Shown here piece after piece: positions 28,605-37,630 of a stretch of DNA of 64,000 nt (position 1 is its first letter; every line of letters starts with the position of its first letter). Both the position numbers and the translations under genes were made by a program. The notes beneath the pieces are model-generated. The model did no database searches, was not told where the DNA came from, and saw nothing but the letters and a program-made list of their open reading frames with translations. The stretch comes from Gracilibacillus lacisalsi DSM 19029 (GTDB lineage Bacteria; Bacillota; Bacilli; Bacillales; Amphibacillaceae), in contig NZ_KB898665.1 in assembly GCF_000377765.1 (NCBI RefSeq), positions 1-64,000 on the forward strand. The letters run 5' to 3'.

Positions 28605-29684
28605 CTAACTCCTTCTTGTTGATTTTTCATTAGAAAATGCATCTAGTCCCATTAATTTATTGCCTTCATAATCAAATAAGGTCAAATGAGACCAATTATT
28701 TTCATGGCCAACTGACCATTCCTGTTTGGAAGGAATCCAACAAGGTTCCCAATAATAAATGCCTTTACCTAGATTATCTGGTATTTGTTTTACTGTTTCC
28801 ATTAACTTCTCCAAATAGGCTCTTTGGCCCTTTACAGTGGCAGGGTATCCCGGTACAAGATGTTCACGAAAATCCGGTGCTTCATCTACCTCTGGAATTT
28901 CATCTGGCACAATCCAAGGATAAGCAACTTCCACTACTATTATTTCTTTCTGATAACGAATTGCGATATCTTCCATATTTGCTTCAAAATCTTCATATGG
29001 ACCATGCCACCAAGGATAATAGGAGAGACCGATCACATCATATTCAAGCTGATACTTTTCCATTTGATCGTAGAATTTACGTGAGCCTGGATTATCTCCT
29101 CCTCGGTCAATATGAATCATTGTTTTTATCTGGTCATCGTCCTTTGTGGCAGCTTGCACACCATCAAGTCCTGCTTTAATAAGCGGAATAATTCCGGCCC
29201 AATTCTCAACTTTCCTTGATCGTTCTTCTTTATAAATCTTTCCGTCTTCCCACAACATACCGTTCGTAATCTCGTTACCAATCTGAACCATGTCTGGTGT
29301 TACATCTTCTTGCTTAAATGCTTCGATAACTTCTTTTGTATAACTATATACAGCTTCGACAAGCTCTTCGAAGCTTAGATTCTCCCAGGCTTTTGGCTTT
29401 GTCTGCTTGCCCGGGTCTGCCCAATAGTCAGAGTAATGAAAATCTAACAAAAATTCCATATTGTAAGCTTTTATTCTTTTGGCCATTTTTAACGTTCTAT
29501 CTATATTACAATATCCCCCAGTGGGTGTATGCCATAGTCGTAAACGAACAGCATTAACTCTTGCACGGTGCAATATTTCCATCACATCGACGGCTTTACC
29601 ATTCTCATAATACTGTCCACCTTCTGTTTCTACTTCATCGACAAATGACAAGTCGACACCCTTAATAAACTCTTTTTGTGTCAT
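28605..29684 (-). CDS. ganB: Arabinogalactan endo-beta-1,4-galactanase, GH53 (no signal peptide)
   Basis: This 359-residue GH53 enzyme cleaves beta-1,4-galactan internally. The acid/base is Glu138 (QIGNEITNG) and the nucleophile Glu252 (VVEVAYPW). RLRLWHTP and LLDFHYSDYWADPGKQ are family segments. GGGGGATT fits the ATG at 29684, giving MTQKEFIKGVDLSF, which runs directly into the catalytic barrel with no signal peptide. Upstream codons also give none. B. subtilis GanB is secreted, so this one probably works inside the cell on oligosaccharides brought in by GanSPQ. Confidence 0.92.
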   Translation of the reverse strand: MTQKEFIKGVDLSFVDEVETEGGQYYENGKAVDVMEILHRARVNAVRLRLWHTPTGGYCNIDRTLKMAKRIKAYNMEFLLDFHYSDYWADPGKQTKPKAWENLSFEELVEAVYSYTKEVIEAFKQEDVTPDMVQIGNEITNGMLWEDGKIYKEERSRKVENWAGIIPLIKAGLDGVQAATKDDDQIKTMIHIDRGGDNPGSRKFYDQMEKYQLEYDVIGLSYYPWWHGPYEDFEANMEDIAIRYQKEIIVVEVAYPWIVPDEIPEVDEAPDFREHLVPGYPATVKGQRAYLEKLMETVKQIPDNLGKGIYYWEPCWIPSKQEWSVGHENNWSHLTLFDYEGNKLMGLDAFSNEKSTRRS

Positions 29685-29708
29685 ATATGAATCCCCCAAA
29701 ATTGATGA

Positions 29709-30551
29709 TTATCCTTTTGTACCACCTGCTGTTAAACCAGATATTAAATAACGTTGTAAGAACAAATAAACAACAGCTACCGGTATCGCGATTAAAATGG
29801 CACCAGCGGTAAATCTTGTAAAATTGTTAGAGAATTGATCATTTATAAAGTTAAATAACCCTAACGCAATCGTGTAATTCTCCGGACTGTTCAATACGAT
29901 AGAAGGTAAAATAAAGTCAAATAAAGGTGTCATAAAGTTAAATAACGCAACAACGGCTAGAATTGGTTTTGCCAATGGTAATACTATTCGCCAAAACACC
30001 GTAAAATGACCTGCTCCATCAATTCGAGCGGCTTCATCTAACTCTCTTGGGATCGTATCTAAGTAACCTTTTACAAGCCATGCATTAAATGGAATTTGAC
30101 TTCCTACATATATCAGGATTAAGCCTGTTAATGAATCCAGTAATCCTACTAAGTGTAAGAAAATATACAAAGCTACCATCGCCATCATAACCGGGAACAT
30201 CTGCAATATTAAAAAGGTATATAACGCAGAAGTTCTCCCAACGAATTTATACCTAGAAAATGAAAATGCGACAACCGACGTCATAATGACAGAGAACAGG
30301 GCAGCGCAGCCTGAAACAATCATACTGTTCTTATACCATGTTACATAATTACTTCTCGGGTCGGTAAACAACCATTTATAATGCTCTAACGACCAGTTTT
30401 CTGGAATAATGGAAGAGGAGTAGAGACTCTGTCCAGGGTTTAATGACATACCAATAGCCCAAACAATTGGGTAAAGGATAATCACTGTCATAAACACAAA
30501 AATAGCATATATACCGGTTAACTCCAGTGCTGATTTTAATTTTGGACTCAT
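29709..30551 (-). CDS. ganQ: Galacto-oligosaccharide ABC transporter permease
   Basis: The 280-residue MalG-type inner permease has about six membrane segments. The cytoplasmic EAA loop EAARIDGAGHFTVFWRIVLPLAKP contacts the ATPase. Its ATG overlaps the ganP stop by one base (TAATG), indicating coupled translation. No ATPase gene is nearby; Bacillus carbohydrate importers of this class usually borrow a shared MsmX-type ATPase. Substrate assignment comes from operon context. Confidence 0.9.
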   Translation of the reverse strand: MSPKLKSALELTGIYAIFVFMTVIILYPIVWAIGMSLNPGQSLYSSSIIPENWSLEHYKWLFTDPRSNYVTWYKNSMIVSGCAALFSVIMTSVVAFSFSRYKFVGRTSALYTFLILQMFPVMMAMVALYIFLHLVGLLDSLTGLILIYVGSQIPFNAWLVKGYLDTIPRELDEAARIDGAGHFTVFWRIVLPLAKPILAVVALFNFMTPLFDFILPSIVLNSPENYTIALGLFNFINDQFSNNFTRFTAGAILIAIPVAVVYLFLQRYLISGLTAGGTKG

Positions 30552-31864
30552 TAAATATTCCCCTCCTCTTTAAATGAATTGGTACGTCTGAATTGGAAAA
30601 AGGCAAATACCGAAACGATTAAACCAATGATTAAGGAAATCGCAGCAGCCATGCTGTAATTGTTCGTATCAAACGTTAATTTATATACCCATGAAATCAA
30701 GATATCGGTACCACCTGCATTTTGTCCTTGTACAGCTGGTCCACCTTCATTAAAGAGATAAATAATATTAAAGTTATTAAAATTCGTCGTATATTGAATG
30801 ATTAATAATGGTGCTGTTGCAAACAACACGTGAGGCAAGGTAATATTTCTGAATTTCTGGAGACGTGTTGCACCATCCACTTCGGCTGCTTCATACCATT
30901 CAGATGAGATACTTTGTAGCACCCCTGAGAAAAGTGCAAATACGAATGGATATCCTAACCAAGTTTGGATCATGATCAATACAATTTTGGTATAGGTTGG
31001 ATCCGTTAACCATGGTAGTCCATTGCCACCAATTAACGGTATAATAATATCGCGGTTTATCGCACCAAATTCATCATTAAACATAGCCGCAAAAATTAAT
31101 ATCGAAACAAACCCTGGCACTGCCCATGGTAAAATCAGAATTGTACGAATCGTTTTCTTAAATTTCACCCGCTTATCATTTACTAATACAGCTAAAATCA
31201 AACCAACTACAATCTGGAAGGAAGTAGCAACAACAGTCCAGATTATAGTCCAGCTAAATACACTAATAAACGTATTTTGCCAAATCGGTACGGTTGCTAA
31301 ATCTTTAAAATTATTGAAACCTATCCACTCTACTAAATTTCTCGGCGGAGAATTGTAAAGGTCATAGTTTGTAAAGGCTAATGCAACTGCAAATAAAAGT
31401 GGAAAAACAACAGTGAAAATCAGCAGCACTAATCCAGGTGCTGTCATAATATATGGGAATGCCTTATCATAGCTATTTTTAATTGCTTGTTTAAAAGTTG
31501 GAGGCTGCCAGCCATTATTTAATAAAATCGCCTGTTTTCTTGCATCCCGCACATTAAAGATATATAACATTATCGCGAAAGTAATTAAAATTAAGGAAAC
31601 AATCCCATAAACGAGCAAATAAATCGAATGATCGACACCAGGAATCGTTCCTAATGTAATAATTCCCCAAAGTCCTAACCAAAGAAAATCAAAAGTCGCT
31701 AGGATAAAGGCAATTTCCAAAATAACAAAAGAAATTCCCTTCATATAGCGCTTGTTATAGATTTGACCTAAACCTGCAAGTAAGATGGAAAGTACCATTG
31801 CTACGTTTGGATTGAACTTTTTTTGATTATTGGTTAGTTTCTTCTGTTCTTGGTGTTGGGGCAT
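30551..31864 (-). CDS. ganP: Galacto-oligosaccharide ABC transporter permease
   Basis: The 437-residue MalF-type permease has an N-terminal extension with two or three extra hydrophobic segments (about 25-125) before the conserved permease domain, as in B. subtilis GanP. The EAA-like loop is YEAAEVDGATRLQKFRNITLPH. AGAGGTGG precedes the ATG at 31864; a GTG nine bases upstream overlaps that site. Co-transcribed with ganS and ganQ. Confidence 0.9.
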   Translation of the reverse strand: MPQHQEQKKLTNNQKKFNPNVAMVLSILLAGLGQIYNKRYMKGISFVILEIAFILATFDFLWLGLWGIITLGTIPGVDHSIYLLVYGIVSLILITFAIMLYIFNVRDARKQAILLNNGWQPPTFKQAIKNSYDKAFPYIMTAPGLVLLIFTVVFPLLFAVALAFTNYDLYNSPPRNLVEWIGFNNFKDLATVPIWQNTFISVFSWTIIWTVVATSFQIVVGLILAVLVNDKRVKFKKTIRTILILPWAVPGFVSILIFAAMFNDEFGAINRDIIIPLIGGNGLPWLTDPTYTKIVLIMIQTWLGYPFVFALFSGVLQSISSEWYEAAEVDGATRLQKFRNITLPHVLFATAPLLIIQYTTNFNNFNIIYLFNEGGPAVQGQNAGGTDILISWVYKLTFDTNNYSMAAAISLIIGLIVSVFAFFQFRRTNSFKEEGNI

Positions 31865-31933
31865 AAATACCACCTCTTTCTATAATTAGTACAAATGGAG
31901 AGTGGAAAAGCAGAACTTTCCCACTCTAGCTGT

Positions 31934-33241
31934 TTATTCATCTGCTGATAAACCACCAGAAACGTCCATATTATCTTTAATATTTTGTACAGTATCCGTT
32001 AAAGCTTCTTCGACATCTGCATTGTTATTAATCAATTCAATCGCAACATCCATATCCCAAACTTGTGCCATTTGAGGGATGTTAGGCATCGGTGTACCAT
32101 GCGGTACTTGTTCTGTATACCCTGCATACATCGGATCATCTACTGCATCCAAAATTTCTGGTCTTGGTGGTAATTCACCAGTTACATCATAATAAACTTG
32201 AGAATTTTCATCGTTGGTCATAAACTTAGCTAAATCTTCTGCCCATTCAGGGTGATCACTATAGTATGACACTAACCATGATTTTACCCCGATAAAGGAT
32301 GGAGCTGTTTCCCCATTCATTGCTGGAAGTGGTGCTGTTGCAACGCTGTCACCTAGTGCTTCTTTATAGATCGGCATGTTCCACGGCCCGCTAAATACCA
32401 TTCCAACTTTTCCTTCTGTGAATAGACCATCTAATACATCTACAGTTAATGTTTTTGGAATTAAGCCCTCATTAAGAAATTCTTGATATTTTGTTAAACC
32501 TTCAATAGCCCCTTCATTATCTAATCCGATATCACTTGGATCATATACACCATCTTCTTCACCAAATACATATCCACCATAAGCATTCATAAATGAGTAC
32601 AAGTAATAAAATTCCGGTGATACTAAGAAGCCATATTGATCATTGCTAGCGTCAGTTACTTCTTTAGACATTTCTAATACTTCATCAATAGTTTCTGGTG
32701 CACTTTCGATAATGTCTTTGTTATAAAAAGCAAAATACGTTTCTACTGCCACTGGAGCACCATAAACATCCCCATCGTAAGTAAATGCATCAATTGCTAC
32801 GTCTGTAAACCCATTCATTTCTTCCTCTGTATAGTTGATTGGTAATGCTAAACCTTGGGCGATAACATCGCCTAAACGATCTTGAGGTTGGAAGAATAAA
32901 TCCGGACCATCACCAGTAGGACCAGCTAATGCTAATTCCTCTACCTGGTCAGGCATTGCCACTCTTCGATAAGAAATTTCAATTCCTGTTTCTTCGGTAT
33001 ACCTATCAAACATTTCAGTTGAAACATCTTCAGCAATATCTTCGTCATTTATCCAGACAACTAGCTCTTCTGGCTTATCTGCCTCTTCTGATTCTTCTGT
33101 ACCTTCTGTTCCGTCAGCCTCTTCACCATTACCAGTAGTTTCTTCAGCACCTTCACGTTCTGGAGCACATGCCGCAAGTAAAAGTACGAATGCTACCATC
33201 AATAATAAACCCCATAAAGTTTTCTGTTTTAACAACTTCAT
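31934..33241 (-). CDS. ganS: Galacto-oligosaccharide-binding lipoprotein
   Basis: This 435-residue extracellular solute-binding protein has a lipoprotein signal peptide with lipobox LLAAC at about 21-25. A Glu/Thr/Gly-rich linker (about 27-55) and a maltodextrin-binding-like fold follow (EIPQ-like YNKDI, GPWNMP, VKSWLVSYYSDHPEWAEDLAKFM). AAGGAGG stands 5 nt before the ATG. It is the first gene of the galactan operon and delivers galacto-oligosaccharides to GanP/GanQ. The putative shared operator lies right in front of the ribosome binding site. Confidence 0.9.
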   Translation of the reverse strand: MKLLKQKTLWGLLLMVAFVLLLAACAPEREGAEETTGNGEEADGTEGTEESEEADKPEELVVWINDEDIAEDVSTEMFDRYTEETGIEISYRRVAMPDQVEELALAGPTGDGPDLFFQPQDRLGDVIAQGLALPINYTEEEMNGFTDVAIDAFTYDGDVYGAPVAVETYFAFYNKDIIESAPETIDEVLEMSKEVTDASNDQYGFLVSPEFYYLYSFMNAYGGYVFGEEDGVYDPSDIGLDNEGAIEGLTKYQEFLNEGLIPKTLTVDVLDGLFTEGKVGMVFSGPWNMPIYKEALGDSVATAPLPAMNGETAPSFIGVKSWLVSYYSDHPEWAEDLAKFMTNDENSQVYYDVTGELPPRPEILDAVDDPMYAGYTEQVPHGTPMPNIPQMAQVWDMDVAIELINNNADVEEALTDTVQNIKDNMDVSGGLSADE

Positions 33242-33248
33242 GACCTCC

Positions 33249-33288
33249 TTAATAAATTAATTTAATTATCTCTACAAAATTAATTATA
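33249..33288 (-). promoter_or_regulatory. ganS promoter region with operator shared with galK
   Basis: TTAATAAATTAATTTAATTA (plus-strand 33249-33268), followed after two bases by TCTACAAAAT, is the same sequence as at galK 10608-10639. A -10 hexamer TATAAT lies on the minus strand at 33288-33283, so the operator covers the transcription start and leader. A poor cre-like sequence (TGAAATCGCTTTAT, two mismatches to consensus) overlaps the region around 33290. Confidence 0.6.
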
Positions 33289-33390
33289 AAGCGATTTCAT
33301 AACGATTTATATATCAAATTATTCTATATTACTTTCATATAATGAAACACAAAATTATAACCAGAGATAAGTTATTCGATGAGGGTATGA

Positions 33391-33431
33391 GAAAAGCGCA
33401 GAGCGCCCGATTACAAACGTTGCGACTGGTT
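33391..33431 (+). repeat. GCGCAGAGCGCCCG-type repeat, 5' fragment (R3)
   Basis: GAAAAGCGCAGAGCGCCCG followed by ACAAACGTTGCGACTGG matches the first 40 bp of R1; the rest is missing. Downstream, 33450-33665 holds no recognisable gene. One stretch of about 40 open codons (about 33509-33629, ending VCSLAKQYEV) has no start signal and may be a gene remnant. Confidence 0.6.
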
Positions 33432-33668
33432 TAACAAGGTCATTGCGCTGTTTTTATATTTTCTTTCTATATTAACAGTAAATGAAAATAGTGAGATTCT
33501 AATGGCAAAGGGAGAATATACTTCTGCCGTAAGCTCAGTGGAGTTGATGCAGAGGCGACCTCACCTGTTGAACTTGTAGAGTTAATCAAACAGTTGGTCT
33601 GTTCATTGGCAAAACAATATGAAGTTTGAGATCAACAAAAGACTGAGTTGCAAATATTTGATACAAAC

Positions 33669-33697
33669 AAATCCTGCACCATTATTGATGCAGGTTC
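33669..33697 (-). terminator. Weak terminator of the AraC-family gene
   Basis: CCTGCA (33673-33678) pairs with TGCAGG (33689-33694) around a 10-nt loop that includes the stop codon. On the minus strand the tail is ATTTGTTTG. Confidence 0.5.
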
Positions 33698-34557
33698 CGG
33701 TAAGTGGAAGGTGTGACACCTTCGCGCTTTTTAAATGTTGTAACAAAGTGGCTGACGCCATTAAACCCAACTTGTTTGGCAATCTCTTTCAAAGATAAAT
33801 CCGGTGTAGTGATCAAGATGCGTTTGGCCTCTCTGATCCGTAATTGTACAAGAAAAGAATAAGGGCTAATACCGAAAGTATCATGAAACATCGTATTTAA
33901 ATGTTGAGAACTAACTTGTGCTTTTTCCGACATTTCTAATAAACCAATGTCTTGTGGATAGACTTGTTCCAACCACTCAACAATACCTCTTATTTTTTCA
34001 AATGATTGCAAAACTGATAGTTTATTATTCATTTGACCATATTTTTTCAATCGCATTAAGAATTGATAGAGATCTGCTGAAATTTCATGTGCTAAATGAT
34101 GCGGATCTTGAAACTCTTCTAGTTTCCCGATAATTTTCTCCATGTGTCTATTAAAAGAAATATTTTCATTTTCCTCATAGAAAGCTGAATAATTCATATC
34201 TAACGCATTTAAAATAGGATCTATCGCTGCTCCTGTAAAGGTAATATAATACGTTTCCCAATGTACATTCGCTTCGTGATCAGAATAATATTGATGAGGT
34301 GTATATGGCGTTAACAAAATACCTTTGCCTGGTGGTAAAGAAAAAGATTGATTGGCTAGCTCAATGATTCCCTCACCTTTCACCGTTTGTAACCAATGAT
34401 AATAGGGATATCCTTCTTGCCGATTAAAGTCCAATTCATAAGGATTATAACCAATACTCTCAATATATAAGGGTAAAGGGTTTTCAGAAACGGAAAAAGT
34501 AAATCGTTTTTTCTCAGCCACTTTATCACAACTTTCTTCACAAATAGTCCATTTCAA
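33682..34557 (-). CDS. AraC-family transcriptional regulator
   Basis: This 291-residue regulator has an N-terminal cupin-like sugar-sensing domain (about 20-160; GEGIIELANQSFSLPPGKGILLTPYTPHQYY). The C-terminal pair of helix-turn-helix motifs (about 190-290) includes SSQHLNTMFHDTFGISPYSFL and LSLKEIAKQVGFNGVSHFVTTFKKREG. It lies downstream of the ROK gene and next to ganS, on the same strand as both. It probably activates galactan or galactose genes. It could alternatively be the protein that reads the shared galK/ganS site. Confidence 0.88.
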   Translation of the reverse strand: MKWTICEESCDKVAEKKRFTFSVSENPLPLYIESIGYNPYELDFNRQEGYPYYHWLQTVKGEGIIELANQSFSLPPGKGILLTPYTPHQYYSDHEANVHWETYYITFTGAAIDPILNALDMNYSAFYEENENISFNRHMEKIIGKLEEFQDPHHLAHEISADLYQFLMRLKKYGQMNNKLSVLQSFEKIRGIVEWLEQVYPQDIGLLEMSEKAQVSSQHLNTMFHDTFGISPYSFLVQLRIREAKRILITTPDLSLKEIAKQVGFNGVSHFVTTFKKREGVTPSTYRNLHQ

Positions 34558-34594
34558 CCACCATTATAAAGTAAAATAGTAATAATGAATACTC

Positions 34595-35785
34595 CTACTC
34601 TACTACCGGCTCAAACAATTCACTTAAAATTAGCGCGACTGCCCCGAGTGAAGAACCATATTCTCCCAATTTAGATAGATAGATTGGCGTTGTCTGTGCT
34701 CTTTCTGAGATCGCTCTTGTTTTAATCGTGTCAATAACTGGGTCCAGAATATAGGAGTCAGCATTTGAAACCCCGCCGCCAATAATAATGATACTAGGGT
34801 TACAAACGTGTATTAAATTGGTCAGTGCAATTCCTAAATAAGTTCCCGCTTCCGTTAACACATCCTGGGCTAATCGATCTCCCTCGATCGCCGCTTGATG
34901 TACTACTTCCGCTGTTATCGTTCCACGATACTCCGATAAGCTGCTTGCATTACCTTGCTCTAATAATTCGATTGCTTTCTCTGCAATGGCAGGCCCTGAA
35001 GCAACCGTTTGTAGACAACCTTCGTTTCCACATGAACACTTTTTACCATATAAATCAACTGTCATATGGCCAATTTCACCAGCAATGCCATGTTCTCCAC
35101 TATATAACTTGCCATCAATTACAAGACCGGCACCGATACCTCGTCCGACATTTACCGCAATCATACTTTTGTTAGCCATTTGATTCTCAAACCATGCTTC
35201 TCCTAAAGCTAATGCTTTCGCATCATTTTCAACTTTTACATCCATCTCAAATGCTGCTTCTAAATGATCTTTGATTGGTATATGTCTTAAGTTTAAATTA
35301 GGTGCAAAGATTGAAATGCCTTGCTCAGAGTCTACAACACCATGCATCGCCACACCAATCCCGATATATTGTAAGGAAGACTGCTTCGTTATTAATTGTT
35401 TAACGCCACTAGTAAGCATGTTTAGAAAACTATCGTTAGTTAATGCTTCTGCTATTTCTTGTTCTACTTCATCCACGATTTCCCCAGCCAAGTCTGAAAT
35501 AATAAAACGAATATCACTTGGACCTACGTCAATGCCAATGATATGGAAACCATTCGTATTAAGCACTAACATCGTTGGTTTTCTTCCACCCTGTGAAATA
35601 CCGAGCTGACTTTCTTTAATTAGTCCTTGTTCCAACAGTTCTTTTACAATGCTTCCAACAGTTGGTGGTGTTAATTGGGTCTCTTTAGCAATTTGTGCGC
35701 GTGAAATAGTGCCTGCTGTCCGAATTTTATTTAAAATAATAGATTTATTGATTGATTTCATCCATTGAAAGCTACCACGTTGCAT
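34595..35785 (-). CDS. ROK-family (XylR/NagC-like) transcriptional repressor
   Basis: The 396-residue protein has an N-terminal winged helix (about 10-75; SRAQIAKETQLTPPTVGSIVKELLEQGL). A ROK sugar-binding domain follows (GIDVGPSDIRF, NVGRGIGAGLVIDG), with the zinc motif CSCGNEGCLQT near 250-260. Such regulators typically repress a sugar operon until the sugar binds. Location next to gan genes and the shared AT-rich operator make it the prime candidate repressor of gan and gal. GGGGGAAGAAG precedes the ATG. Confidence 0.9.
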   Translation of the reverse strand: MQRGSFQWMKSINKSIILNKIRTAGTISRAQIAKETQLTPPTVGSIVKELLEQGLIKESQLGISQGGRKPTMLVLNTNGFHIIGIDVGPSDIRFIISDLAGEIVDEVEQEIAEALTNDSFLNMLTSGVKQLITKQSSLQYIGIGVAMHGVVDSEQGISIFAPNLNLRHIPIKDHLEAAFEMDVKVENDAKALALGEAWFENQMANKSMIAVNVGRGIGAGLVIDGKLYSGEHGIAGEIGHMTVDLYGKKCSCGNEGCLQTVASGPAIAEKAIELLEQGNASSLSEYRGTITAEVVHQAAIEGDRLAQDVLTEAGTYLGIALTNLIHVCNPSIIIIGGGVSNADSYILDPVIDTIKTRAISERAQTTPIYLSKLGEYGSSLGAVALILSELFEPVVE

Positions 35786-35807
35786 CTTCTTCCCCCAACT
35801 TTCTTAA

Positions 35808-35825
35808 TATACTTTAATAAGTATA
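35808..35825. promoter_or_regulatory. Inverted repeat in the ROK gene promoter
   Basis: TATACTT-TAAT-AAGTATA is an inverted repeat with 7-bp arms, 22 bp before the ROK start codon. It may be an autoregulatory operator. It is AT-rich, so chance occurrence is possible. Confidence 0.4.
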
Positions 35826-35830
35826 CCACA

Positions 35831-37399
35831 TTATTTATTGGTCATTAAATGATTCTCGTATACTACATCATACAGATCTTTATATGCAACATGCTTTTCT
35901 CTTAATTGTGTTGGGGATTCTAAACCTGCCGCTGCCGCTATATTATAAAGCCCTTCTCTAATCGATATCACATAATTCGTTACGCGATAAGATTTCTCTT
36001 CTATATCCAAACCCCTTTGCAGCTTCGGATCGGTTGTTGCTACACCTACAGGACAATGATTCGTATGACAAACTTGTGCCATAATACATCCTGTTGTGAT
36101 CATAAAGGCTCTCGCAACCTGGACTAAATCTGCCCCTAGTGCTAAAGCAAAAGCAATTCGATCCGGTGTAAACAATTTACCTGATGCAATAATTTTCACT
36201 CGATCACGAACTCCTGCCTGAACTAATGCATTATGAAGGATCGGAATCGCTGACTTAATCGGAAGCCCGACACTATCTGTTAGCTCCTGGAAAGTAGCTC
36301 CTGTTCCACCTTCTCCCCCATCGACAGAAATAAAATCTGGTTTCTTACCTGTTTCTTTCATAGCTTCTGCTAATTGGTAAACATCCTTCTCTTGTCCGAC
36401 AACTATTTTTATGCCAACTGGTTTTTCAGTTACCTCACGTATTTGTTCAACAAAATCTAGCAAACCATGAACATCTGAAAATTGCTGGAACCGATTCGGA
36501 CTGTCATTCGATTGAAATGGCACAATACCTCGATCCCTAGCAATTTCTTCCGTTACTTTTTCCGCCTCAAGATGTCCACCACGTGTCTTTGCACCTTGGG
36601 CAAGCTTCAATTCAAAGGCTTTTATTTGATCAATAGTAGCCTTCTTTTTTAGTTGTTCCCAAGACATTTCTCCATCAGGTGTGCGCACACCGTATAAACC
36701 AGGGCCAATTTGCAAGACTAAATCTACATTCCCTTTTAGATGATAAGAGGATAGACCACCTTCTCCAGTATTCATCCATGTACCACCAGCTCGCCCAAGT
36801 CCAATAGAAAGTGCGGTGATCGCCCTTTCACCTAGTGCACCATAACTCATTCCAGCCATACCGATTAATCCTCGCACATGAAAAGGATTTTCTGTTTCCG
36901 GACCAATTACAATTTCATGCTCCCTTCCTAACAAATAAGGGGATACTTTCTGTGCCTGACGATGTTCTTTTCTGGCAAAAAGATTCTCCTTATCAATGTG
37001 ATATATTTTGGTATCCACTTTTGGTTCATGGTCAATCGATAGTTCTTCTTTCAACTTTGGAAACATCGTGTTTTTAATATAATAGCCTGGTTGATCAAAA
37101 TCCCGCTTCGAACCAAAGCCTTCTAATCTTTTTTTATACTTTGCCGGCATGACTATATGGAGATAATCTTTTCTAGAAAATGGCTTCCCTGTATCATCTT
37201 CGGTGAACAGGTATTGTCTTAGCTCAGGTCCGATATTCTCCAGAAAATAACGCACTCTCCCTATGAGTGGATAATTTCGTAAGACTGCGTGTCTTTTTTG
37301 GTTTCGGTCTTTCCAAAACCATAAAATCATAAGTGCCCCAGGAATAATTAAAATCACCAATACAATTGCCAATAAAATAACGGAAGCAATATCTGCCAT
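35831..37399 (-). CDS. FMN-binding glutamate synthase-family protein (YerD-like)
   Basis: The 522-residue protein has one N-terminal membrane segment (about 6-29) followed by a glutamate-synthase FMN-barrel domain (about 130-500). Conserved pieces include GMAGMSYGALGERAI, GEGGLSSYH, ISVDGGEGGTGATF and CHTNHCPVGVATTDP. The amidotransferase domain of true glutamate synthase is absent. This matches B. subtilis YerD, whose substrate is not settled. It is followed closely by the ROK gene but is not obviously linked to sugar use. Confidence 0.88.
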   Translation of the reverse strand: MADIASVILLAIVLVILIIPGALMILWFWKDRNQKRHAVLRNYPLIGRVRYFLENIGPELRQYLFTEDDTGKPFSRKDYLHIVMPAKYKKRLEGFGSKRDFDQPGYYIKNTMFPKLKEELSIDHEPKVDTKIYHIDKENLFARKEHRQAQKVSPYLLGREHEIVIGPETENPFHVRGLIGMAGMSYGALGERAITALSIGLGRAGGTWMNTGEGGLSSYHLKGNVDLVLQIGPGLYGVRTPDGEMSWEQLKKKATIDQIKAFELKLAQGAKTRGGHLEAEKVTEEIARDRGIVPFQSNDSPNRFQQFSDVHGLLDFVEQIREVTEKPVGIKIVVGQEKDVYQLAEAMKETGKKPDFISVDGGEGGTGATFQELTDSVGLPIKSAIPILHNALVQAGVRDRVKIIASGKLFTPDRIAFALALGADLVQVARAFMITTGCIMAQVCHTNHCPVGVATTDPKLQRGLDIEEKSYRVTNYVISIREGLYNIAAAAGLESPTQLREKHVAYKDLYDVVYENHLMTNK

Positions 37400-37594
37400 A
37401 TTCCCCCTCCATTCTATAACTCTCTTTTATGTATGATGCTTTTTAGAAAAAACCCTTACTACTGTTCACATTATGAATAGTCAAATTAGGAAAAATAGAT
37501 TTGTTGTGGATTTTCGAAGAAGTTGCTGCTTGTGCACTCTTTAGATATGCATTAGAAACTTTTCAGGCACCAATTTTATTACTTTCCTAACATA

Positions 37595-37624
37595 TGAAAA
37601 GGTATGGAAAACTTCCATACCTTC
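37595..37624 (-). terminator. Terminator of the aldo-keto reductase gene
   Basis: AAAAGGTATGGAA pairs with TTCCATACCTT, with a T run on the minus strand, 9 nt after the stop codon. Confidence 0.8.
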
Positions 37625-37630
37625 ATTGTA

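Noticed and set aside
33286-33302. cre site at the ganS promoter
   Set aside because: The best alignment (TGAAATCGCTTTAT) has two mismatches at important positions, so it was mentioned but not called. The site at 43789 matches perfectly.
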